DNA of 64,000 bases from Stenotrophomonas maltophilia (lineage in GTDB: Bacteria; Pseudomonadota; Gammaproteobacteria; Xanthomonadales; Xanthomonadaceae): positions 1-64,000 of the forward strand of contig DEZI01000023.1 of assembly GCA_002364755.1 (NCBI GenBank). The letters are read 5' to 3'. This document shows, in pieces, positions 1 through 7,807 of this stretch; the stretch's first letter is position 1, and each line of letters opens with the position of its first letter. The notes under the pieces are model-generated. The model was not told where the DNA came from. It was given only the letters and a program-made list of their open reading frames with translations, and searched no databases. The translations under genes were made by a program, and so were the position numbers.

Positions 1-544
1 CGCCTTCCAGCGCCAGGCGGGCGGAACCCGAGATGATCGGGGTGTCGTCGCCCGGGAAGTCGTACTTGCTCAGCAGCTCGCGGACTTCCATTTCGACCAG
101 TTCCAGCAGCTCGGCATCGTCAACCATGTCGGCCTTGTTCAGGAACACGACGATGTACGGGACGCCGACCTGACGCGACAGCAGGATGTGCTCGCGGGTC
201 TGCGGCATCGGGCCGTCAGCGGCCGAGCACACCAGGATCGCGCCGTCCATCTGGGCGGCACCGGTGATCATGTTCTTGACGTAGTCAGCATGGCCCGGGC
301 AATCGACGTGGGCGTAGTGACGGGTGGTGGATTCGTATTCGACGTGCGCGGTCGAGATCGTGATACCACGAGCCTTTTCTTCCGGAGCGGCGTCAATGGC
401 CGAGTAGTCCTTGAACTCGCCGCCGAAACGCTCGGCACCGATCTTGGTCAGTGCGGCGGTCAGCGTGGTCTTGCCGTGGTCGACGTGACCGATGGTGCCG
501 ACGTTGACGTGCGGCTTGGTGCGCTCGAACTTACCCTTGGCCAT
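1..544 (-). CDS. tuf: Elongation factor Tu, 5' part (cut by window edge)
   Basis: EF-Tu carries aminoacyl-tRNA to the ribosomal A site as a GTP complex in the cytoplasm. The N-terminus MAKGKFERTKPHVN and the P-loop GHVDHGKTT near residue 19 are diagnostic. About 181 codons are present; the remainder (usual length about 396) lies left of position 1. The ATG at 544 is the standard EF-Tu start. It is the last gene of the tRNA-Tyr/Gly/Thr-tuf unit, a classical proteobacterial arrangement, so it is probably expressed from the promoter at 950-978. Many gammaproteobacteria carry two tuf copies; whether this genome does cannot be seen here. Confidence 0.97.
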   Translation of the reverse strand, partial: MAKGKFERTKPHVNVGTIGHVDHGKTTLTAALTKIGAERFGGEFKDYSAIDAAPEEKARGITISTAHVEYESTTRHYAHVDCPGHADYVKNMITGAAQMDGAILVCSAADGPMPQTREHILLSRQVGVPYIVVFLNKADMVDDAELLELVEMEVRELLSKYDFPGDDTPIISGSARLALEG

Positions 545-583
545 GGCTGCTTATCTCGAATTCGTCTGGTGTGGTGCTTAAGA

Positions 584-659
<76 letters not shown>

Positions 660-707
660 GAGTTTTGCATTATGGCATGAACTCGATAATATTCAAAGTT
701 CATTCAA

Positions 708-781
<74 letters not shown>

Positions 782-807
782 ACCGGGAATGTGCCACAAC
801 GTGAATC

Positions 808-893
808 TGGTGGAGGGAGGTGGATTCGAACCACCGAAGGCGTAAGCCAGCAGATTTACAGTCTGCCCCCGTTGGCCGCTTGGGTATCCCTCC
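808..893 (-). tRNA. tRNA-Tyr (anticodon GTA)
   Basis: An 86-nt class II tRNA with a long variable arm and CCA encoded. The acceptor is GGAGGGA/TCCCTCC and the anticodon loop contains GTA. It is the first gene of the Tyr-Gly-Thr-tuf transcript, 56 bp downstream of the -10 box at 950-955. Confidence 0.97.
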
Positions 894-949
894 TTACCAC
901 CCCACCCCGTTGCCGCCGAAGCGTTGCGGTGTGTGGTGGTGAGCCGCTT

Positions 950-978
950 ATTCTGCTGATGGGACGGGGGGCTGTCAA
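950..978 (-). promoter_or_regulatory. Sigma-70 promoter of the tRNA-tuf unit
   Basis: On the minus strand a perfect -35 TTGACA (973-978) is followed by a 17-bp spacer and a -10 CAGAAT (950-955, 4 of 6 matches). The region just upstream (979-1000) is rich in A runs, like an UP element. The bases after the -10 are GC-rich (GCGGCTC), as in stringently controlled stable-RNA promoters. Confidence 0.8.
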
Positions 979-1030
979 CGCTTTTTTCGGTTTTTTTCAC
1001 ACGTTGTCGCAAACCCATTGATACGCAAGG

Positions 1031-2053
1031 TTATTGCCCCGGCAGCACCAGGGCCTCGTTGGCGAAAACTGCGACATGGGGTACTCCGTCGGCGCCAATC
1101 CAGCCCCGATACATGCCCTGCGTGTTGAACGGCGTGGCTGCTTTTCCGTCTGCGGACAGCACGATGGCGCCCCCATCGCCACCCATCTGCGGGATGGTGT
1201 CGTTGATGACGCCCTTGCCGGCCTGCTCCGGCGTCTGCCTCTGGTAACGCATGCGCGCGCAGATCTCGTGCGCCGCTGCGGTGCGGATGTAGTACTCGCC
1301 CCAACCGGTACCGGACACTGCGCAGCGCGCATCGGCCCAGGTGCCGGCACCGATGATCGGCGAGTCGCCCACGCGTCCGTAGCGCTTGTTGGTCATGCCG
1401 CCGGTGGACGTGCCTGCCGCAAGATGCCCCTGCGCATCCAGCGCGACGGCGCCGACGGTGCCGAAGTGCTTGGCGGTTTCGAGATCGGCATGGGCCTGGC
1501 CGCTGGCCTCTTCGTTCAGTGCGCGCTGCAGTTGCTGCCAGCGCTTGTCGGTGCGGAAATACGAGGGATCCACCAGGCTGACGCCCTGCTCCACCGCGAA
1601 CGCCTCGGCGCCCTGCCCGACCATCATCACGTGCGGCGATTTCTGCATGATCAGCCGCGCCAGCTGGATCGGGTTGCGCACGCGCTGCACGCCCGCGACC
1701 GCACCGGCCGCCTGGGTGGCGCCATCCATCAGCGCAGCATCCAGTTCGTTGTGGCCGTCATGGGTGAACACCGCGCCCTTGCCGGCATTGAAGGTGGGAT
1801 CGTCCTCGAGCACGGTGATCGCCGCGGTGACCGCCGCCAGCGCCGGGCGACCCGCCGCCAGTTCGGCATGCCCCTTCAACAGCGCCGCCTTCAGCGCCGC
1901 GCGCGCAGCCTTCTCCTCGGCCGGCGACAGATCCTTGCGCTCGACCCCTGCCCCGCCATGGATGACCAGCAACGGCGAGGTAGACGGCGCTGCCTGCGCG
2001 AGCAGGGGCAAGGACAGGGACAGCAGGGCAGACAGCGCCAGGCGCAGTTTCAT
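1031..2053 (-). CDS. iaaA: Exported isoaspartyl peptidase / L-asparaginase (Ntn hydrolase)
   Basis: Probably cleaves beta-aspartyl (isoaspartyl) dipeptides and possibly asparagine. The 340-aa product begins with a cleavable signal peptide (LALSALLSLSLPLLAQAA, residues 5-22), so it should act in the periplasm. Plant-type asparaginase hallmarks are present: IHGGAG near residue 31, NAGKGAVFT near 89, the HFGTVGAVALD autocleavage site with Thr199 as expected nucleophile, and GTSTGG downstream. The ATG at 2053 is preceded by TTGGAG; upstream in-frame sequence has no better start. It lies downstream of the exported cyanophycinase-like gene across a 91-bp gap holding a REP pair. In cyanophycin degradation such an enzyme splits the beta-Asp-Arg released by cyanophycinase; that role here is inferred from context. 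Confidence 0.9.
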   Translation of the reverse strand: MKLRLALSALLSLSLPLLAQAAPSTSPLLVIHGGAGVERKDLSPAEEKAARAALKAALLKGHAELAAGRPALAAVTAAITVLEDDPTFNAGKGAVFTHDGHNELDAALMDGATQAAGAVAGVQRVRNPIQLARLIMQKSPHVMMVGQGAEAFAVEQGVSLVDPSYFRTDKRWQQLQRALNEEASGQAHADLETAKHFGTVGAVALDAQGHLAAGTSTGGMTNKRYGRVGDSPIIGAGTWADARCAVSGTGWGEYYIRTAAAHEICARMRYQRQTPEQAGKGVINDTIPQMGGDGGAIVLSADGKAATPFNTQGMYRGWIGADGVPHVAVFANEALVLPGQ

Positions 2054-2081
2054 CAGGTACGTCTCCAAGGAGTATGGTTCG

Positions 2082-2148
2082 ATAGCGCCGGGCCATGCCC
2101 GGCGGCCTGGTCGCATCGCTCTTTCCGCCGGGCATGGCCCGGCACTAC
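2082..2148. repeat. REP/SMAG palindrome pair
   Basis: Two oppositely oriented copies of a GCCGGGCATGGCCCGGC-type palindrome with flanking TAG/CTAC ends. The CTA at 2145-2147 is also the stop codon (TAG on the minus strand) of the cyanophycinase-like gene. Confidence 0.85.
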
Positions 2149-3170
2149 CGGCGCGTGATCTCGATCTCACCGTCGGTGATGTCGACCACGGCGTTGTAGT
2201 CGACATCGGCCTGGAAGTCATCCAGGCGCAGGCGGCCACCGCTGGCGACCACGGTGACCGGCACGGCGTGGAACTGCAACGGCTCACCTTCGACCATCCG
2301 GTCGGCGTCGCGGCCGGGGCTGACCACCCAGACCTTGCCCTGGCCATCGGCGCTGTAGACCTGGGCTTGGCCGTCGGGCTCCACGCACAGTGCGGTGTCC
2401 TCGTCCACGCCGATGCCGACCATGTCCGGATCACCACTTTCCTGCGCGGCGCGGGCGACGAACACGATCAGGCGGCCGAGCCGGTCGCGCTTGTCGAAAT
2501 GGGTATCGGTGACCACGCGCTGCAGGTAGGGCATGTGCAGGAAGCCGCTGTCCAGGGTGACCGCGTTGCCCATCGGGTCGGCCAGCGCACCGGACGAGGT
2601 GATGCTGCCGCCATCGAGCGCGCCGTAGGCGTAACCACCGAGGATCGCCAGCCCGGCGCTGGTGCCGGCGATCGGCTTGCCGGCGCGGACATGCGCGTTG
2701 AGCGCGCGGTTGAGCGCCGTGCCCTTCCAGAAGCGGATGTAGCGCGACTGGTCACCGCCGGCAATGAAGATGGCATCGGCGGCGGCGATCACGCGCAGCA
2801 CCGCCGGATCGTCCGCGCCGCGGCGGTTGTCGAAGACCAGGGTCTGCACGGCGGTGGTCCCGCCGATATCGCGGTACAGGCGCTCCTGCAGCTCATCGGC
2901 ACCGGAGGCGCGCAGGATCAGCACGCGGCCGTTGCCGGCCTGCCGCAGCCACCACTGGAAGGCCTCGGGCACCCACTCGCCGCCGCCCATCAGCATCATC
3001 GCCGGGGCGCGTGGACCGGGACGAGGTGCATCCAGGTCGCCAATCTCGTAATAATCGAAGCCAGGGGAATGCAGGTCGCGGGAGTCGTGCGCTGACGCCA
3101 GCGGGGCCATCACGGCGAGCACCGCCGCCAGCACGAGGCTTGACCAGAATCGGCGGACAAGGGAACTCAT
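2145..3170 (-). CDS. Exported cyanophycinase-like serine hydrolase (S51 family)
   Basis: A peptidase S51-type protein of 341 aa. Residues 1-27 look like a Sec signal peptide ending ASA. Core motifs are MLMGGGEW (59-66), FIAGGDQSRY (135-144) and the nucleophile elbow AGTSAG with Ser171, as in cyanophycinases; about 80 further residues form a beta-rich tail. Cyanophycinase hydrolyses the Arg-Asp isopeptide polymer cyanophycin to beta-Asp-Arg. The ATG at 3170 has a good GGGAG ribosome site, so it is preferred over the extended start at 3212. The neighbour is an exported isoaspartyl peptidase, which would complete the degradation. Substrate specificity is inferred; other S51 members are dipeptidases (PepE). 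Confidence 0.82.
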   Translation of the reverse strand: MSSLVRRFWSSLVLAAVLAVMAPLASAHDSRDLHSPGFDYYEIGDLDAPRPGPRAPAMMLMGGGEWVPEAFQWWLRQAGNGRVLILRASGADELQERLYRDIGGTTAVQTLVFDNRRGADDPAVLRVIAAADAIFIAGGDQSRYIRFWKGTALNRALNAHVRAGKPIAGTSAGLAILGGYAYGALDGGSITSSGALADPMGNAVTLDSGFLHMPYLQRVVTDTHFDKRDRLGRLIVFVARAAQESGDPDMVGIGVDEDTALCVEPDGQAQVYSADGQGKVWVVSPGRDADRMVEGEPLQFHAVPVTVVASGGRLRLDDFQADVDYNAVVDITDGEIEITRR

Positions 3171-3234
3171 CGTGGATCTCCCTGAACAGAATCGGCTTGC
3201 AACCGTTTTCACTCTTTGCCAGATGAAAGACCTG

Positions 3235-3263
3235 TAGTCAAGGGCATGAAAAAGGCGTTAAAT
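3235..3263 (+). promoter_or_regulatory. Candidate promoter of the TonB-dependent receptor
   Basis: TAGTCA (3235-3240, 4 of 6 to TTGACA), a 17-bp spacer and TTAAAT (3258-3263, 4 of 6 to TATAAT) lie in the divergent gap between the cyanophycinase-like gene and the receptor. This would give a leader of about 70 nt. Confidence 0.35.
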
Positions 3264-3341
3264 GCGCGCGCCCATTCCGGATTGTGAATGGGGGACAGGG
3301 CCCCTCCTCTGCGGGCCGGCTTCACTCCCGAGATATCTCTC

Positions 3342-6080
3342 ATGCGTAGACAGGCGATGGCGTGGTCGATCCAGCTGGCGTTGATGGGTGTTGCTGCCTC
3401 GGCAGCGGCCCAGAGTCCCGGTTCCTCTTCGGTGCAGCAACTCGATGCGGTTCAGGTGACCGGTTCGCGTATTCCGCGCGCACAGGTGGAAGGCCCGGCA
3501 CCGATCACGGTGATCAATGCCGAGGAGATCCGCTCCAGCGGCTTCACCACGGTGCCCGACGTGCTGCGTGCGATGACCCAGAACGGCGGCGAAACGCAGA
3601 GCCAGCAGTCCTCCAGCGGCGCCGACTTCTCCCCGGGCGCACAGCAGGTCGACCTGCGCGGGCTGGGCCCGAACCACACTCTGGTGCTGGTCAACGGCCG
3701 CCGCATCGCTGATTTCCCGATGCCGTTCCAGGGCCGCAGCAACTTCACCGACGTGTCCAACATCCCGCTGGGCATGATCGACCGCATCGAAGTGCTGACC
3801 GGCAGCGCATCGGCCATCTACGGCTCGGATGCGATCGCCGGCGTGGTCAACTTCATCCTGAAGAAGAAGGCCGACGGCACCACGGTCGACGTGCGCATGG
3901 GCACCACCAGCGAAGGCGGTGGCGAGTCGTTCGACATGAGCCTGTCCAGCGGCTTCAGCAAGGGCAATTTCAATGCGGTGTACAGCGTGGAGCTGCAATC
4001 ACAGACGCCGCTGTGGGCCTATGAGCGCGGCATCCAGGATTCGACCCGGGACGGGCCGACCGAAGGCTCCCGCATCGCCCGCCGCGCCTTCCTGCGCACC
4101 GACTACAACGATGACTACCTGGACCCGGGCGCGGCCAGCTGCGAAGCGCTGGCCGGGCAGAACCAGGGCAGCACCTACCACGCCTTCCGCCCGCGCTATG
4201 GCTATTACTGCGGCAGCGATGCATCGATCGGCTACGGCACCATCCTCAGCAAGCGCCGCGGCGCCAACGGCTATGCCTCGCTGAGCTATGACTTCGAGAA
4301 CGGCCAGCAGTGGTTTGCCGACGTGCAGATGGGGTACCACACGCTGGCCCTGATGCGCGATGTCACCTCGTGGGGCCGCATGGCCGCCGACGGCGACGAA
4401 TCGGGCTACTTCAACAACCAGGCCACCGGTGAGATCGAGTTCTGGCAGCGCCAGTTCTCGCCCGAGGAAATGGGCGGCCTGCGCAATGCCATGGTGCGCA
4501 GCACGCAGAAGACCTTCAGCGTGACCACCGGCTTCAAGGGCAACCTGGCCGGTAACTGGGATTACGAAGCGGCACTGAGCCACTCGCAGTACCAGTCGCG
4601 GATCAGCTGGCCGCAGACCGTCGCCGCCAAGGCCAACGACCTGTTCCTGGGGCCGCAGCTGGGCGAGGACGATGACGGATTCCCGATCTACAACGCCGAT
4701 CCGTCGCGCCTGTACCGGCCGCTGACCCGCGCCGAGTACGAGTCGATCGCCGCGCGCACGACCTACAGGCCGAAGTCGCGCACCGAGACCGCCGCCCTGA
4801 CCCTGACCAACGGTTCGCTGTTCGGCCTGCCCGGCGGTGATGCCGGCTTCGCCGCGACCGTGGAAGTGGGTCAGCAGGCCTACGCGTTGAATCCCGATCC
4901 GCTGGCGACCGAGTACTACTACTACAGCTGGAAGGATTCGGACGGCAAGGGGTCGCGCAACCGCTGGGCGACCGCTGCCGAGCTGCGCCTGCCGCTGCAC
5001 GACACGCTGAACCTGAGCGTGGCCGGCCGCTACGACCAGTACCGCTATTCCGGCCATACCATCGGCAAGGCGACCTGGAGCGGCGGCCTGGAATGGCGCC
5101 CCGTGGACAGCCTGCTGGTGCGCGGCTCCTACGGCACCGCCTTCCGTGCGCCCGACCTGCACTACGTGTTCGCCGGCCCGGGCAACGACGAGACCACGGC
5201 CGAAGATCTGTACAGCTGCCGTGCCGACGACGCCGATGACTGCTCCGACTACGAGCGCAACGTGATCCGCAGCCGCAGCGGCAACCGCGAGCTCGACCCG
5301 GAGACCAGCACCTCGTGGAGTGCAGGCTTTGTCTGGTCACCGGCCGCCGGCCTGGACCTGTCGGTGGACTGGTTCGACATCGACATGCGCAAGCAGGTGC
5401 AGGACATGGACGTGCGCACGATCCTGGCCAGCGAAGCGAACTGCCGCCTGGGCGACGCCGACATCACCTCGCCCACCTGCGTGGACGCGCTGGCGCGGGT
5501 GACCCGTACTGCCGACGGCCGCCTGTACGGCGTGTACGTGAACCCGATCAACGTGGCACGCGAGTCGACCTCGGGCATCGACGTGGGCCTGCGTTACCGC
5601 CTGCAGACCGGCGCCGGCGACTTCATCTTCAACGGCACCCACACCTGGGTGAAGAAGCATGATTTCCAGCGCTACCCGGGTGACCCCATCGAAGACCAGT
5701 TCGCGGTGAACAGCGGCTTCGACATCCCGCGCACCAAGACCAGCGTCAGCGTGACCTGGGAGAAGGACGCGTGGTCGGCGACCGTGTACGGCTCGCGCCT
5801 GGGCAAGCTGCCGAACTCGGACAGCTACGACCAGGTGTTCGACGAGGACAGCGGCGACAGCCCGTACATCAAGGCGACCTACCGCTACAACGCCTCGGTG
5901 CAGTACCGCTTCGACGACCACTCGCGCCTGTCGCTGTCGGTGGTCAACGTCTTCAACAAGATGCCGCCGAAGGACGCCACGTATACGGCCTACCCGTACT
6001 ACGACGTGTCCTGGTTCGACAGCGTGGGCCGTACGATCAACCTGCAGTACACCCACACGTTCGGCGGCACCGCGTTGTAA
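3342..6080 (+). CDS. TonB-dependent outer-membrane receptor
   Basis: An outer-membrane beta-barrel that imports a bound ligand using TonB energy. The 912-aa product has a signal peptide (residues 1 to about 25), a TonB box/plug start (LDAVQVTGSRIPR), a plug domain with VDLRGLGPNHTLVLVNGRR and IEVLTGSASAIYGSDAIAGVVN, and a C-terminal strand ending in aromatic-rich NLQYTHTF. The ATG at 3342 begins a clean signal peptide; ATG 3357 is an alternative and the frame also opens at 3288. It is divergent from two exported enzymes that hydrolyse isoaspartyl peptides, suggesting uptake of an Asp-containing polymer or peptide. It resembles the large xanthomonad receptors associated with polymer scavenging rather than a siderophore receptor. 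The ligand is not readable from sequence. Confidence 0.9.
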   Translation: MRRQAMAWSIQLALMGVAASAAAQSPGSSSVQQLDAVQVTGSRIPRAQVEGPAPITVINAEEIRSSGFTTVPDVLRAMTQNGGETQSQQSSSGADFSPGAQQVDLRGLGPNHTLVLVNGRRIADFPMPFQGRSNFTDVSNIPLGMIDRIEVLTGSASAIYGSDAIAGVVNFILKKKADGTTVDVRMGTTSEGGGESFDMSLSSGFSKGNFNAVYSVELQSQTPLWAYERGIQDSTRDGPTEGSRIARRAFLRTDYNDDYLDPGAASCEALAGQNQGSTYHAFRPRYGYYCGSDASIGYGTILSKRRGANGYASLSYDFENGQQWFADVQMGYHTLALMRDVTSWGRMAADGDESGYFNNQATGEIEFWQRQFSPEEMGGLRNAMVRSTQKTFSVTTGFKGNLAGNWDYEAALSHSQYQSRISWPQTVAAKANDLFLGPQLGEDDDGFPIYNADPSRLYRPLTRAEYESIAARTTYRPKSRTETAALTLTNGSLFGLPGGDAGFAATVEVGQQAYALNPDPLATEYYYYSWKDSDGKGSRNRWATAAELRLPLHDTLNLSVAGRYDQYRYSGHTIGKATWSGGLEWRPVDSLLVRGSYGTAFRAPDLHYVFAGPGNDETTAEDLYSCRADDADDCSDYERNVIRSRSGNRELDPETSTSWSAGFVWSPAAGLDLSVDWFDIDMRKQVQDMDVRTILASEANCRLGDADITSPTCVDALARVTRTADGRLYGVYVNPINVARESTSGIDVGLRYRLQTGAGDFIFNGTHTWVKKHDFQRYPGDPIEDQFAVNSGFDIPRTKTSVSVTWEKDAWSATVYGSRLGKLPNSDSYDQVFDEDSGDSPYIKATYRYNASVQYRFDDHSRLSLSVVNVFNKMPPKDATYTAYPYYDVSWFDSVGRTINLQYTHTFGGTAL

Positions 6081-6105
6081 GCGCGGTTTCGCAGGACCTG
6101 GACGA

Positions 6106-6136
6106 CAAGGCCCGCCATTGGCGGGCCTTGTTGTTT
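6106..6136 (+). terminator. Rho-independent terminator after the TonB receptor
   Basis: A perfect 10-bp stem CAAGGCCCGC/GCGGGCCTTG with a 5-nt loop, followed by TTGTTT, starts 26 bp after the receptor stop codon. Confidence 0.8.
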
Positions 6137-6140
6137 ATGC

Positions 6141-6234
6141 ACACCGCACGTGGAGAGCGATGGGAACTTGATGTGGACAAGTGGGTGCGAGCGTTACGCC
6201 GCAGACGTTTCCACGCGTGGTGAAATTTTGTCCA
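6141..6234. repeat. 94-bp direct repeat, copy 1
   Basis: Aligns without gaps to 6334-6427 with 75 of 94 identical positions (counted by hand). Conserved blocks include ACACCGC, TGTGGACAAGTG, TGCGA and TTTTGTCCA. The internal GTGGACAA and TTTTGTCCAC are complementary and could pair at the base of a hairpin. It does not look coding. Confidence 0.75.
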
Positions 6235-6254
6235 CGGCGCGGGGGCAAGTGTTG

Positions 6255-6314
6255 GTAGAGCCGAGCCCATGCTCGGCTCCGGCGGGCATCAGCCGAGCAT
6301 GGGCTCGGCTCTAC
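6255..6314. repeat. REP/SMAG palindrome pair (AGCCGAGCATGGGCTCGGCT class)
   Basis: GTAG at 6255 and CTAC at 6311-6314 bound two inverted copies of GAGCCCATGCTCGG-type palindromes. It sits exactly between the two 94-bp repeats. Confidence 0.85.
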
Positions 6315-6333
6315 AGGGCAGGCTGGGTTTTCC

Positions 6334-6427
6334 ACACCGCGCGTGGAAAGTGGTGGGGGTTTGGTGTGGACAAGTGTGTGCGAACGTTGCGCCGCAGGCG
6401 TTTCGAAAGGTGGTCATTTTTTGTCCA
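6334..6427. repeat. 94-bp direct repeat, copy 2
   Basis: Second copy of the element at 6141-6234, about 80% identical, same length and orientation, ending in TTTTTTGTCCA. Confidence 0.75.
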
Positions 6428-6451
6428 GCACAGAATCTGATGCCGGAAACG

Positions 6452-6480
6452 CGGACGCCCCGCTCGAGGCGGGGCGTCCG
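6452..6480 (-). terminator. Strong hairpin downstream of ychF
   Basis: A perfect 10-bp stem CGGACGCCCC/GGGGCGTCCG with a 9-nt loop, 22 bp past the ychF stop codon. No clear U-tract follows on the minus strand, so it may act as an mRNA 3'-end stabiliser instead of an intrinsic terminator. Confidence 0.55.
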
Positions 6481-6502
6481 GGGTCGATCCGTTGGCGCTG
6501 GA

Positions 6503-7594
6503 TCAGACGTTGAAGCGGAAGTGCAGCACGTCGCCTTCCTGCACGCGGTATTCCTTGCCTTCCAGGCGCAGGCGACCGGCTTCCTTGGCGCCGGCTTCGC
6601 CTTTGTACTTGATGAAGTCGTCATATGCGATGGTTTCAGCGCGGATGAAGCCCTTCTCGAAGTCGGTGTGGATGACCGCGGCCGCCTGCGGGGCGGTGGC
6701 GCCCTTGCGCACGGTCCACGCGCGGACTTCCTTCACGCCAGCGGTGAAGTAGGTCTGCAGGCCCAGCAGGCTGTAGGCCGCGTTGATCACACGGTTCAGG
6801 CCCGGCTCACTCAGGCCGAGGTCGGCCAGGAAGGTGTCGCGGTCTTCGTCGTCAAGCTGGGACAGCTCTTCTTCGATCGCGGCCGACACCGGCACCACCT
6901 GCGCGCCTTCGGCGGCGGCGTGGGCGCGCACGGCGTCCAGGTGCGGGTTGTTCTCGAAGCCGTCTTCCAGCACGTTGGCGATGTACATCACCGGCTTCAG
7001 GGTCAGCAGGAACAGGTCACGGACCAGCGCCTTCTCTTCCTCGTCCAGGCCGACCGAGCGACCGGACCTGCCGTCGGCCAGGGCGGCCTGCAGCTTGGCC
7101 AGCACCGGCTTGCGCGCGGCCGCTTCCTTGTCGCCGCCCTTTGCCGCGCGCTCGGCGCGGTTCAGTGCCTTCTCGACGCTGTCCAGGTCGGCCAGCGCCA
7201 GTTCGGTATCGATGGTTTCGATGTCCGAGATCGGGTCGACCTTGTTGTTGACGTGGATGACGTCGGCGTTCTCGAAGCAGCGCACCACGTGGGTGATCGC
7301 ATCGACTTCGCGGATGTGCGCCAGGAACTTGTTGCCCAGGCCTTCGCCGCTGGCCGCACCGGCCACCAGGCCGGCGATGTCGACGAACTCGACCGCTGTC
7401 GGGATGACCTTCTGCGGGTTGATGATCGCCGCCAGCTCACCCAGGCGCGGGTCCGGCACCGGCACGATGCCGACGTTCGGTTCGATGGTGCAGAACGGGA
7501 AGTTCGCCGCGGCGATGCCCGCCTTGGTCAGCGCGTTGAACAGGGTCGACTTGCCGACGTTGGGCAGGCCGACGATGCCGCATTTGATACCCAT
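6503..7594 (-). CDS. ychF: YchF/OLA1 family ribosome-associated ATPase
   Basis: An Obg-related P-loop NTPase that in this family prefers ATP and associates with ribosomes; linked to translation and oxidative-stress control. The product is 363 aa, the normal length. It shows the P-loop GLPNVGKST from residue 9, the switch/G3 region VDIAGLV, and a C-terminal TGS domain ending DVLHFRFNV. The ATG at 7594 gives the canonical MGIKCGIVGLPN start; the in-frame extension to 7657 is not conserved in character. It is last in the leftward pth-ychF order seen in many gammaproteobacteria, separated from pth here by a REP tandem array. Confidence 0.96.
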   Translation of the reverse strand: MGIKCGIVGLPNVGKSTLFNALTKAGIAAANFPFCTIEPNVGIVPVPDPRLGELAAIINPQKVIPTAVEFVDIAGLVAGAASGEGLGNKFLAHIREVDAITHVVRCFENADVIHVNNKVDPISDIETIDTELALADLDSVEKALNRAERAAKGGDKEAAARKPVLAKLQAALADGRSGRSVGLDEEEKALVRDLFLLTLKPVMYIANVLEDGFENNPHLDAVRAHAAAEGAQVVPVSAAIEEELSQLDDEDRDTFLADLGLSEPGLNRVINAAYSLLGLQTYFTAGVKEVRAWTVRKGATAPQAAAVIHTDFEKGFIRAETIAYDDFIKYKGEAGAKEAGRLRLEGKEYRVQEGDVLHFRFNV

Positions 7595-7666
7595 GGGTGA
7601 CAGCTCTCTGGGGTGAAAGTGATTGGGGAAGCAGCGACGTGGGCGCTGCTTTTCCAATCATTCTCC

Positions 7667-7805
7667 GTACCGACCAACGGTCGGTACCTACCGGTCTGGT
7701 TGATTCCGTACCGACCAACGGTCGGTCCCTACCGGTCTGGTTGATTCCGTACCGACCAACGGTCGGTACCTACCGGCCTGGCCGACCAACGGTCGGTACC
7801 GGACC
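7667..7805. repeat. Tandem 41-bp array of REP palindromes between pth and ychF
   Basis: Three consecutive starts at 7667, 7708 and 7749 give a 41-bp period. Each unit has arms GTACCGACC/GGTCGGTAC around AAC, followed by CTACCGGTCTGGTTGATTCC. A fourth, shorter-spaced palindrome ends near 7800. Unit 2 has one changed base in the right arm (GGTCGGTCC). Confidence 0.9.
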
Positions 7806-7807
7806 GG

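Larger units (their letters stand above)
6081..6502. other. 422-bp gene-free stretch between TonB receptor and ychF
   Basis: No gene is supported. From left to right it holds a terminator, a first copy of a 94-bp repeat, a REP pair, a second copy of the 94-bp repeat, and a second hairpin. Short open frames across it do not show codon bias. Confidence 0.7.

Noticed and set aside
6138..6440. Small protein-coding genes in the region of the 94-bp repeats
   Set aside because: The open frames cross repeats and a terminator, lack ribosome sites and differ between the two repeat copies in a way not typical of coding conservation.
7667..7805. CRISPR array
   Set aside because: The repeats are contiguous 41-bp units without unique spacers, are palindromic REPs also present singly elsewhere, and there are no cas genes.
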